DNA of 16,629 nt from Enterovirga sp. GTDB taxonomy: Bacteria; Pseudomonadota; Alphaproteobacteria; Rhizobiales; Beijerinckiaceae. A program made the position numbers and the translations under genes. This document shows positions 5,777 to 12,644 of this stretch, piece after piece; within the stretch, counting starts at the first letter, position 1; each line of letters begins with the position of its first letter. The notes under the pieces were generated by a model. It worked only from the letters and a program-made list of their open reading frames with translations, did not search any database and had not been told where the DNA came from. Location: assembly GCA_028290385.1 (NCBI GenBank), contig JAQGJZ010000237.1, positions 1 through 16,629 of the forward strand. The letters are read 5' to 3'.

Positions 5777-6643
5777 TCAGTGCACTTCGACCTCGGGCAG
5801 AAGCGTCACGATCGCGGCTCCGTCCAGCTCGCTCTTGCCCTGCCCGACCATGAGGCGGAACAGCGTGAGCGCCTGCGACAGCATCGGCATGGCGAGGTGC
5901 TGCGCCCGCGTCGCCTCGTGGACGAGCTCGAGATCCTTCAGGATCTGTCGGGCATAGCCGCGCGGCGCGTAGTCCTTGGCCACCATGCGCGGAAAGATCG
6001 CCTGGAGGACGGCCGAATTCCCGAGGCCCGGCGCCAGCGCGGCCGGGATCCGGGACGCGTCCACGCCATAGGCTTCGGCGAGCCGCAGCCCCTCGGCGCA
6101 GATGACGTAGTTCGTCAGGCACAGCGCCTGGTTGACGAGCTTTGTCGCCTGACCGGCGCCGGTCGGGCCCATATGCGTCATGAGGCCGAGTTGCTGCAGC
6201 ACCGGACGGGCCGCCTCGACGGCACCCGTCTCGCCGCCGGCCATGATGGCGAGCGTGCCAACTTCCGCCGCCGCCGGGCCGCCCGACACGGGCGCGTCGA
6301 TGAAGGCGCCGCCGGCGCCGGCCACGGCCGCCGCGATCCCGCGGGTGATGCCCATCTCGGTGGTCGAGACATCGATCACCGATCTGCCCGCGAGGCCGCC
6401 CGCGGCGACGAGGCCGAGCACCACGTCCCGCACCGCGGCCGAGGTCGTCACGCAGACGAAGACGAGGCTCGCGGCGGATGCCGCCTCGGCCAGGGAGGCG
6501 GCCGGCAGCACGCCCCAGCCCTGGGCTTCGCGCAGCCGCTCGGCTTCGAGGTCGAAGCCGATCACCCGGTGACCGCAGCCGACGAGCCGCTTGGTGAAGC
6601 CCGCGCCCATGAGGCCGAGCCCGATGAAGCCGATATCCGCCAT
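5777..6643 (-). CDS. NAD(P)-dependent beta-hydroxyacid dehydrogenase (3-hydroxyisobutyrate dehydrogenase family)
   Basis: A cytosolic oxidoreductase of 288 residues, the usual length for the family, which oxidises beta-hydroxy acids with NAD(P)+. The Rossmann motif GFIGLGLMGAGF is at 5-16. The substrate-binding segment DAPVSGGPAAAEVGTL is at 117-131, and GPTGAGQATKLVNQ at 159-172 carries catalytic Lys168. Related enzymes include 3-hydroxyisobutyrate, tartronate-semialdehyde and L-threonate dehydrogenases; the specificity cannot be read. ATG 6643 is chosen because it starts at the Rossmann strand (M-A-D-I-G-F-I-G) and has GAGAGGA upstream. A longer frame from 6682 would overlap the preceding gene. 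It lies 13 nt after the amidohydrolase stop, so the two are co-transcribed, diverging from the TRAP operon. An acid-sugar or hydroxyacid substrate is an inference from context. Confidence 0.9.
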   Translation of the reverse strand: MADIGFIGLGLMGAGFTKRLVGCGHRVIGFDLEAERLREAQGWGVLPAASLAEAASAASLVFVCVTTSAAVRDVVLGLVAAGGLAGRSVIDVSTTEMGITRGIAAAVAGAGGAFIDAPVSGGPAAAEVGTLAIMAGGETGAVEAARPVLQQLGLMTHMGPTGAGQATKLVNQALCLTNYVICAEGLRLAEAYGVDASRIPAALAPGLGNSAVLQAIFPRMVAKDYAPRGYARQILKDLELVHEATRAQHLAMPMLSQALTLFRLMVGQGKSELDGAAIVTLLPEVEVH

Positions 6644-6656
6644 GACGATAGTCCTC

Positions 6657-7559
6657 TCAGAGCCGGTAGATGCGACGGGCATTGTCGCGAAACAGCGCCG
6701 CCTGTTCGCTCGCCGGGCGGTCCGCGACCGCCCGGCCGAAGCCTTCGACGATCTCGCGGAACGAGCCGCACAGGCTGTCCACGGGGAAGTTGCTGGCGAA
6801 CATGCAGCGCTCCGCGCCGAAGATCGCGATCGCGTCGCGGATCACCGGCCCGTTCGCGGCCACGGTCCAGGGCAGGCCCGGGCGGCCGAGGCCGGAGATC
6901 TTGACCGCGACATTCGGGCAGGTGGCGACCTGCTCCAGCCCGTGGCGCCACCCGGCCAGGCCCTCGGCCGAGCGGTCCGACGGAAGCCCGGCGTGGTTGA
7001 TGACGATCTGGGTCTCAGGAAAGTCGCGGGCGAGGTCGGCGGCGGCATCGAGGTGCCACCAGGGCGTCTGCAGGTCGAAGGACAGCCCATGGCGGGCCAG
7101 CAGCGCATAGCCCCGCCGCCAGGTCGGATCGTCCATCGAGCCCGGGGCGCCGCGTCCGGCGCGGTCGGGGGAGGGGGCCGATCTCGGCTTGTGGCGGATG
7201 CCCCGCACCAGGCGTGATGCGGCCTGCCGGGCAAGGACCTCCTCGGCGTCCGCGCGGTCGAGCCAGGCCTGCGCGATGCAGGCGGTGGGCAGGCCGTGCT
7301 CCGCCGCGATCGACTCGAGCCAGCGCGTCTCGCCGAGCGGGTCGTCAGGGGTCCATTCGGCCTCGCAATGGACGGTCCCCACGATCCGGAAACCCGTGGC
7401 GTCGCGCCGGTAATCCTCCGGCAGGTAGTTCCGGCGCAGCGGCGCGTAGTTGCCGTAGCGGAACGGGATCGGCTCGGCATCGCAGAGCCAGGGATGGTAA
7501 TTGCGGCCGAGGTCCCAGAAATGCTGGTGCGGATCGATGATCTCGCGCGGCCCGCTCAT
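6657..7559 (-). CDS. TIM-barrel amidohydrolase, lactonase type (COG3618-like)
   Basis: A cytosolic metal-dependent hydrolase of 300 residues, the usual family size. The diagnostic N-terminus is IIDPHQHFWD (7-16) with the metal-binding pair His11 and His13. It is followed by VHCEAEW (63-69), GIRH at 120-123, INHAG (187-191) with His189, and ASNFPVDSL (255-263) with the catalytic Asp261. These match the amidohydrolase-2 group that includes L-fuconolactonase, sulfomuconolactonase and 2-pyrone-4,6-dicarboxylate hydrolase, which open lactones. ATG 7559 is chosen because it starts just before the first barrel strand; upstream in-frame sequence to 7709 is intergenic in character. It has only a weak binding site (GCGAGG). 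It is the first gene of a two-gene operon diverging from the TRAP genes. Lactone opening of an imported or generated sugar acid lactone fits the context; the substrate is unknown. Confidence 0.88.
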   Translation of the reverse strand: MSGPREIIDPHQHFWDLGRNYHPWLCDAEPIPFRYGNYAPLRRNYLPEDYRRDATGFRIVGTVHCEAEWTPDDPLGETRWLESIAAEHGLPTACIAQAWLDRADAEEVLARQAASRLVRGIRHKPRSAPSPDRAGRGAPGSMDDPTWRRGYALLARHGLSFDLQTPWWHLDAAADLARDFPETQIVINHAGLPSDRSAEGLAGWRHGLEQVATCPNVAVKISGLGRPGLPWTVAANGPVIRDAIAIFGAERCMFASNFPVDSLCGSFREIVEGFGRAVADRPASEQAALFRDNARRIYRL

Positions 7560-7655
7560 GGCCGCACAAGGCCTCGCGCCCGACGACTCGCGTCGCGCCG
7601 CATCCCGCATCCTCCCGTGCCGGCAGGGGGCGTCGAGGCCCTTCACAACCGCCGT

Positions 7656-7667
7656 CTTGCATGCAAG
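7656..7667. promoter_or_regulatory. Perfect 12-bp palindrome, candidate GntR operator in the divergent promoter region
   Basis: CTTGCATGCAAG lies in the 174-nt region between the amidohydrolase and dctP starts. FadR/FCD-type GntR regulators typically bind short A/T-flanked palindromes of this size, and such a regulator is encoded in the rightward operon. It lies 66 nt before the dctP ATG and 96 nt before the amidohydrolase ATG, so one site could control both units. Confidence 0.55.
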
Positions 7668-7733
7668 CCTATGTCCGTCTCGCGCCGCCGGCCAGTCCTG
7701 GTCGAGCAAAAAAAAGCGAGCTGGAGGAACGCC

Positions 7734-8738
7734 ATGTCACGACGCCATCTCGTGAGCGCCGCCCTGGCGCTCGCGGTCGCTGTCGGCTTTGCCGCTCCGT
7801 CCGAAGCGCAGACCCGCATCCGCTACGCGCATGTCGGGGCGGAGGGCGACATCCAACACTGGTACGCGGACGAGTTCGCCAAGCGCGTCAACGCCGAGAC
7901 GCAGGGGCGCGTCGTCGTCCAAGTCTTCCCCAATTCGCAGCTCGGCGGCGTGCAGGAGACGATCGACGGCGTGCGCTCGGGCGCCATCCCGCTCGCGCAC
8001 CATGAATTCGCCTCGCTCGCCCGCCTCGTGCCGGAGGTCGCGGTGTTCGCGGCGCCCTTCAACTATCGCGACGGCAAGCACGCGATGGCCGCGACCGATC
8101 CGAAGAGCTCGGACGTGATGAAGGAGATCTCGGACAAGCTCGTCGCATCCGCCAACATCCGCATCATCGGCAGGCTCTACCGAGGAGCCAGGCAGATGAC
8201 GGCCAAGATGGCCGTGTATTCGCCGGCAGACCTCAAGGACAAGCGCTTCCGGGGCGTGCCGCTGCAGCTCTGGACGTCGATGATCAAGGGCATGGGCGCG
8301 ATCCCGACCCCGGTCGAGGTAGGCGAACTGCCGACGGCGCTGATGACCGGCATGGTGATCGGGCAGGAAAACCCGCTCACCATGATCAACGCCAACAAGC
8401 TCTATGAAGTGCAGACGCACGTCATGCTGACGAGCCACATGCAGAACGTGCTGCCCGTCTTCATCAACGAGCGGACCTGGCAATCCATCCCGGCCGCCGA
8501 TCGCGCCATCATCGAGAAGGTCGCGGCGGATGTCGGCGCGGAGACGCTGAAGCTCGGCGAGGAAGCCGAAAGCAAGCTCATCGACGAGCTGAAGAAGAAG
8601 GGCATGACCTTCGTCACGGAGAAGGACGGCCTCAAGATCGAGGAGTTCCGCAAGGCGGTGAGCGCCCAGATCAAGACCGACTTCCCGACCTGGGGTCCGT
8701 ACATCGAGCGGATCGCGGCCGTGAAGGCCGGAAGCTGA
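7734..8738 (+). CDS. dctP: TRAP transporter substrate-binding protein (DctP family)
   Basis: The periplasmic ligand receptor of a TRAP transporter, 334 residues. Residues 1-25 are a Sec signal peptide (MSRRH, hydrophobic core, cleavage after S-E-A). The mature part starts with the typical strand TRIRYAHVG (27-35). The family's central features are RGARQMTAK (150-158), SPADLKDKRFRGVP (163-176) with Arg173 as the expected carboxylate ligand, and the VEVGELPTALMTGMVIGQEN stretch (195-212). Known family ligands are organic acids, often uronates, aldonates, C4-dicarboxylates or aromatic acids. A strong GGAGGA site lies 5 nt before the ATG, preceded by a run of eight A (7708-7715). It is first in an operon with dctQ, dctM, a GntR regulator and a dehydratase. 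The symbol is a family name; the ligand is not known. Confidence 0.93.
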   Translation: MSRRHLVSAALALAVAVGFAAPSEAQTRIRYAHVGAEGDIQHWYADEFAKRVNAETQGRVVVQVFPNSQLGGVQETIDGVRSGAIPLAHHEFASLARLVPEVAVFAAPFNYRDGKHAMAATDPKSSDVMKEISDKLVASANIRIIGRLYRGARQMTAKMAVYSPADLKDKRFRGVPLQLWTSMIKGMGAIPTPVEVGELPTALMTGMVIGQENPLTMINANKLYEVQTHVMLTSHMQNVLPVFINERTWQSIPAADRAIIEKVAADVGAETLKLGEEAESKLIDELKKKGMTFVTEKDGLKIEEFRKAVSAQIKTDFPTWGPYIERIAAVKAGS

Positions 8739-8744
8739 CCGCAC

Positions 8745-8792
8745 CCTGATGCTCGAGGCCGGGCCGATCGGCGCGGTCTCGCCCTCATCAGG
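8745..8792 (+). repeat. Intercistronic stem-loop between dctP and dctQ
   Basis: CCTGATG (8745-8751) pairs with CATCAGG (8786-8792), enclosing GC-rich sequence with its own palindrome CCGATCGG. It fills most of the 68-nt gap. Such structures between a binding-protein gene and its permease genes often protect upstream mRNA, giving more binding protein than permease. Confidence 0.4.
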
Positions 8793-8806
8793 ATAGAAGC
8801 GGCCCG

Positions 8807-9454
8807 ATGCCTGGCTCGGGCCTGTCGGATACGGACCCGAGCCCGATCGTGACGAGCCACGCCCCCAACTTGGATGCCCTGCCCGCCGCCGGCGTCGTGG
8901 ACAGCCGCCACTACGCGGTCGACCGACGGCTCGAACCCCTGCGCCGGGTGTTTCGCTGGGGCAGCCTCGCGATGCTGGTCGCGATGGTTTCGCTGCCCTT
9001 CATCCAGGTCGTCGCGCGCGAAATCCTCTCGAGCCCGATCGTCGGGGCGGAAGAGCTCGCCCGGTTCATGCTCATCTGCACCGTGTTCATCGCGCTGCCC
9101 TACGTCGTCTCGGCCGGCGCCAGCATCCGCATGGAGGAGTTCCTGGGCTTCCTGCCAGCGGGGCTGGTGCGCGTGGTGCAGCTGTTGATCGCGGGGACGG
9201 CCGTGGCGGCATTCGCGATCGCCGCCTTCTCCAGCCTCGTCGCGATCCGGGCCAATCTCGACAATGCCACCCCGACGCTCGGAATCCCGTACTGGATCTT
9301 CCTCGGCGCGGCCTTCACGGGCCTGACCATGACCACGGTGGAATGCGCTGTGCAGTTCGTGAAGGCGCTAAAGCGGCAGCCGCTCTACGTGACCTTCCCG
9401 GGCGAGCATGAGCCGGAGGAGGAACTCGACCTCCCCGCCGAACTCCGGCACTGA
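8807..9454 (+). CDS. dctQ: TRAP transporter small permease (DctQ family)
   Basis: An inner-membrane protein of 215 residues that pairs with the large permease. It has four hydrophobic segments, at about 50-70, 86-104, 118-147 and 160-184. Between the first two is VGAEELARF (79-87), the usual E-x-A-R feature of the family. The N-terminus carries an unusually long polar extension of about 45 residues before the first membrane segment, and the C-terminus ends in an acidic tail (HEPEEELDLPAEL). The ATG at 8807 has only a distant AGGA, so a later start (for example GTG 8849) is possible and would shorten the extension. It follows dctP after a hairpin-containing gap and precedes dctM by 9 nt. Confidence 0.9.
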   Translation: MPGSGLSDTDPSPIVTSHAPNLDALPAAGVVDSRHYAVDRRLEPLRRVFRWGSLAMLVAMVSLPFIQVVAREILSSPIVGAEELARFMLICTVFIALPYVVSAGASIRMEEFLGFLPAGLVRVVQLLIAGTAVAAFAIAAFSSLVAIRANLDNATPTLGIPYWIFLGAAFTGLTMTTVECAVQFVKALKRQPLYVTFPGEHEPEEELDLPAELRH

Positions 9455-9463
9455 GCGGCGACG

Positions 9464-10738
9464 ATGGCCCTTACCGTCATCGCGGCCTTTGCGCTGCTCT
9501 TCCTGTTCGGCTTCCCGGTCGTGGTCGCGATCGCGGTGCCGGCGATCCTCTACATCGTGCTCGCCGACATCCCGCTGGAGCTCGTCGCGCAGCGCATGAC
9601 CTATGCGCTCGACAGCTTCCCGCTTGTCGCCGTGCCGGTCTTCATCTTCGTCGGCAGCCTGATGAACCAATCGGGCATCACGAGCGACATCTACCGCTTC
9701 GCGCACACGCTCGCCGGGCGGGTCCCGGGCGGCCTCGCCCAGGTAAACGTGCTCGGCTCGCTCATCTTCTCGGGCGTATCCGGGGCGGCGCTCGCCGATA
9801 TCGGCGGGCTGGGCCGGATCGAGGTCCGGGCGATGGTGCGGGCCGGCTTCACGCGGGCCTATGCAGGCGCGATCACCTGCGCGTCCGCCATCGTCGGCCC
9901 AATCTTCCCGCCGTCGATCCCGATCATCATCTACGGCTCCGTCACGTCCGTATCGATCGTCCAGCTGCTCGTCGCCGGCATCGTCCCGGCCCTGGTCTAT
10001 GTCGGGCTCCTGATGGTGACGGTCGCAATTCTGGCCAGGACCTACGGCCACCCGCGGTCCGCGCGCTGGCCGACAATCAAGGAGATCTGGCAGACATTCG
10101 TGCCGGCCGCCCCGGCCCTGTTCGCGCCCGTCCTGCTCGTCGGCGGTATGCTGCTCGGCTTCTTCACGCCGACGGAGGCGGCCTCGGTCACGGTCGCGTA
10201 TGTCATCCTGATCGCGCTCGTCTTCTACGGCGGCATCAGCTGGCCGCGGCTGCGCTTCGCGCTGTTCGACACCGTGAAGAGCACGGCCGCCATCCTGATC
10301 ATCGTGTCGGCCGCTGCGCTGTTCGGCTGGATCCTCACCATCGAGCAATTGCCGCAGATCTTCACCCGCACGATCCTGTCGATCTCGACCGACCCGATGG
10401 TGCTGCTGCTGATCGTCAACCTGATGCTGCTCGTCGTCGGCATGTTCATCGATTCGACGACCGCGACCCTGCTCGTCGTGCCCCTGATCGCGGCGCCGCT
10501 GACGATGGCCGGCGTCGATCCGGTTCATCTCGGCATCGTCGTCATCTTCAACCTGATGATCGGCATCCTGACCCCGCCCATGGGGCTTGCCCTGTTTCTC
10601 ATCGCGGATATCGCGAAGGCGCCGATGCCCGCGATCCTGAAGGCCCTGATCCCGTTCTACGTCCCGCTCTTCCTGGCACTCGGCATCATCACCTATTTCC
10701 CCGCGCTGACGCTCTGGCTGCCGAAGATGCTGCGATGA
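9464..10738 (+). CDS. dctM: TRAP transporter large permease (DctM family)
   Basis: The main membrane subunit of the TRAP transporter, 424 residues, normal length, with about 12 hydrophobic segments. It drives sodium-coupled import of the acid delivered by DctP. Family motifs include FIFVGSLMNQSG (60-71), SGVSGAALADIGGLG (103-117), VGPIFPPSIPIIIYG (144-158), FTPTEAAS in the second half, and LTPPMGLALFL near residue 375. The two proline-rich hairpin regions are those expected to form the transport site. It starts 9 nt after dctQ, and its TGA overlaps the ATG of the GntR gene as ATGA, indicating coupled translation. A long antisense frame on the minus strand here is a composition artefact. Confidence 0.95.
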   Translation: MALTVIAAFALLFLFGFPVVVAIAVPAILYIVLADIPLELVAQRMTYALDSFPLVAVPVFIFVGSLMNQSGITSDIYRFAHTLAGRVPGGLAQVNVLGSLIFSGVSGAALADIGGLGRIEVRAMVRAGFTRAYAGAITCASAIVGPIFPPSIPIIIYGSVTSVSIVQLLVAGIVPALVYVGLLMVTVAILARTYGHPRSARWPTIKEIWQTFVPAAPALFAPVLLVGGMLLGFFTPTEAASVTVAYVILIALVFYGGISWPRLRFALFDTVKSTAAILIIVSAAALFGWILTIEQLPQIFTRTILSISTDPMVLLLIVNLMLLVVGMFIDSTTATLLVVPLIAAPLTMAGVDPVHLGIVVIFNLMIGILTPPMGLALFLIADIAKAPMPAILKALIPFYVPLFLALGIITYFPALTLWLPKMLR

Positions 10739-11439
10739 ATGCGCCCTTGTCCCCGCTGGCCTGGACGACGGAGGCCCCCGCCCGCCCTCCCCGAAAGGGC
10801 GAGCGCCACGGCAACGCCGTCTCGGCGCTGCGCGAGATGATCGTGTCGGGCGAACTTCCGCCCCGCTCGCGGCTGAAGGAGGTCGAGCTCTGCGCCGTGC
10901 TCGGCGTTTCACGCACGCCGCTCAGGGAAGCCATCAAGGTCCTGGCGTCGGAGGGGCTCGTGCTTCTGCTCGCCAACCGGAGTGCGGTCGTCGCGGAGCT
11001 GGACCTCGCGGGCTGCGAGGCGCTGTACGAGGTCGTCATCGTGCTGGAGGAGCTCGCCGCCCGGCTCGCCTGCGCCCGCATCACGGACGCCGAGGTGGAG
11101 CACGTCGCGGGGCTGCACGACGCCATGGTCGCCCACCACGCCAGGGGCCAGCTCGCCGCGTATTTCGAGCTGAACCAGCAGATCCACGGCGCTGTCGTGC
11201 AGGCGACCGCGAACCCCGTCCTGATCGACACCTGGGCCAGGCTGAACCATCAGGTCCGGCGGGCCAAATACCTGCCGAACGTGCTCGGGCGCACGCGCTG
11301 GCCCGAGGCGGTGCGCGAGCATGCAGACATGCTCGCCGCCCTGAGAGCGCGAGACGGGGAGCGGCTCGCGTCGCTGATCCGTCCGCATTTCGCGAACGGA
11401 CTTGCGGTGCTCAAAGCCGCCGCAGCGAAGCAGGCCTAA
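10735..11439 (+). CDS. GntR-family regulator, FadR/FCD subfamily
   Basis: A cytosolic transcription factor of 234 residues. The winged helix (about 25-88) has the family signature SRLKEVELCAVLGVSRTPLR followed by EAIKVLASEGLV. The C-terminal FCD helical domain (about 97-225) carries the expected histidines in NQQIHGAVV, REHADMLAAL and RPHFANG, normally metal- and ligand-binding. Most FCD regulators are repressors released by the substrate or an intermediate of the pathway they control. It is translationally coupled to dctM (4-nt overlap) and precedes the dehydratase gene by 16 nt, so it is inside the operon it probably controls. The palindrome at 7656-7667 is its likely site (inference). The inducer is unknown. 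Confidence 0.92.
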   Translation: MNAPLSPLAWTTEAPARPPRKGERHGNAVSALREMIVSGELPPRSRLKEVELCAVLGVSRTPLREAIKVLASEGLVLLLANRSAVVAELDLAGCEALYEVVIVLEELAARLACARITDAEVEHVAGLHDAMVAHHARGQLAAYFELNQQIHGAVVQATANPVLIDTWARLNHQVRRAKYLPNVLGRTRWPEAVREHADMLAALRARDGERLASLIRPHFANGLAVLKAAAAKQA

Positions 11440-11455
11440 GCAGCGAGACGGCATC

Positions 11456-12637
11456 ATGGACCTGAGCATCTGCACCCAGGCAAGGCACGCGCTGCCCGAG
11501 GACGGCTACGCGGGCGCGCTGGCGGCGCGCATCTGGCGCCCGGATATCGGCCCGTCGGTGGCCGCCGTGCGCGAGGATGGTCTCCACGACCTGTCTGCCG
11601 CCTTCCCGACGATGGCGGCGCTCGCGGCCGAGCGGGATCCGGCGACGGCTCTGCGCGCCGCCGCGGGCGAGCGCATCTGCAGCCTCGCCGACGCACTGGC
11701 CAACACGCCGCCCGAAACACGCGCCCCCGGCAGGCCTCACCTGCTCGCGCCGATCGACCTGCAGGCCGTGAAGGCTGCCGGCGTCACCTTCGCGACCTCC
11801 ATGCTCGAGCGGGTCATCGAGGAGCGCGCACGCGGGAATCCGGACGCGGCCGCGGCGATCCGGGAGGAGGTGCGCCGCATCATCGGGGACGACCTGTCGA
11901 AGCTGCAGCCCGGCTCTCCGGCCGCGATGGCGCTGAAGCAGGTCCTGGTGGAGCAGGGTGCCTGGAGCCAGTATCTCGAGGTCGGGATCGGGCCCGACGC
12001 GGAGGTCTTCACCAAGGCCCCGGTCCTCGCCTCGACGGGGACGCTGACGGATGCCGGGCTCGACCCCAAATCGACCTGGAACAACCCGGAGCCGGAGGTC
12101 GTCCTGGTGGTGGCGCCGGACGGCCGGATCACGGGCGCGACGCTCGGCAACGACGTCAACCTGCGCGACGTAGAGGGCCGCTCGGCCCTGCTGCTTTCCA
12201 AGGCCAAAGACAATACGGCGTCCTGCGCGATCGGACCGTTCCTCCGGTTCTTCGACACGACCTTCGGCCTCGACGACGTCCGGCGCATGACCGTGTCGCT
12301 GACCGTCCGCGGGGACGACGGTTTCGTGCTCGAGGGCTCATCCTCGATCGCGCAGATCAGCCGCGATCCGGAGGATCTCGTCCGGCAGACGATCGGGAAG
12401 AACCACCAGTACCCGGACGGCTTCGTGCTGTTTCTCGGGACGATGTTTGCGCCCACGCAGGACCGCTCCGAGCCGGGGCTCGGCTTCACGCATCACCGGG
12501 GCGACCTCGTCGAGATTGCGGCCCCGCAGCTCGGGCGCCTCGTGAACCGGATGCGGCACACGGATGAATGCGAGCCGTGGACCCTCGGCATCGGCGCGCT
12601 GATGACGAACCTCGCCCGGCGCGGATTGCTGCGATAG
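11456..12637 (+). CDS. Fumarylacetoacetate-hydrolase-family enzyme, probable 2-keto-3-deoxy-acid dehydratase
   Basis: A cytosolic metal enzyme of 393 residues. The C-terminal FAH fold (about 180-380) has the metal ligands of the family, Glu212 and Glu214 in WNNPEPEVVL and Asp233 in GNDVNLRDVEGRSAL, plus a KAKDN segment at 249-253. The long form with an N-terminal extension, and motifs such as KQVLVEQGAWSQYL, NHQYPDGF and GTMFAPTQDR, recall Caulobacter XylX, which dehydrates 2-keto-3-deoxy-D-xylonate to alpha-ketoglutarate semialdehyde. That comparison is from memory. ATG 11456 is chosen since the protein starts there with family-like sequence; the upstream frame to 11402 overlaps the GntR gene. 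It is last in the TRAP operon. A role in pentonate or similar acid-sugar breakdown is inferred. No semialdehyde dehydrogenase or sugar-acid dehydratase is in the window. Confidence 0.88.
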   Translation: MDLSICTQARHALPEDGYAGALAARIWRPDIGPSVAAVREDGLHDLSAAFPTMAALAAERDPATALRAAAGERICSLADALANTPPETRAPGRPHLLAPIDLQAVKAAGVTFATSMLERVIEERARGNPDAAAAIREEVRRIIGDDLSKLQPGSPAAMALKQVLVEQGAWSQYLEVGIGPDAEVFTKAPVLASTGTLTDAGLDPKSTWNNPEPEVVLVVAPDGRITGATLGNDVNLRDVEGRSALLLSKAKDNTASCAIGPFLRFFDTTFGLDDVRRMTVSLTVRGDDGFVLEGSSSIAQISRDPEDLVRQTIGKNHQYPDGFVLFLGTMFAPTQDRSEPGLGFTHHRGDLVEIAAPQLGRLVNRMRHTDECEPWTLGIGALMTNLARRGLLR

Positions 12638-12644
12638 CGGGCCC

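Noticed and set aside
5501..6904. 467-codon open frame on the plus strand
   Set aside because: It lies opposite the dehydrogenase gene and the end of the amidohydrolase gene, both with intact motifs. Arg/Gly/His-rich shadow composition.
7708..7715. Run of eight A before dctP as a phase-variable tract
   Set aside because: It lies in the untranslated leader upstream of the ribosome binding site and is short. An A-rich leader that aids translation is the simpler explanation.
7737..8744. 335-codon open frame antisense to dctP
   Set aside because: dctP has a signal peptide, a strong ribosome binding site and family motifs. The antisense frame has none.
9368..10912. 514-codon open frame on the minus strand opposite dctM
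   Set aside because: It is fully antisense to a TRAP permease with all family motifs. Its Asp/Arg/His/Gln-rich composition is what an antisense reading of a GC-rich hydrophobic gene gives. No domain is recognisable.
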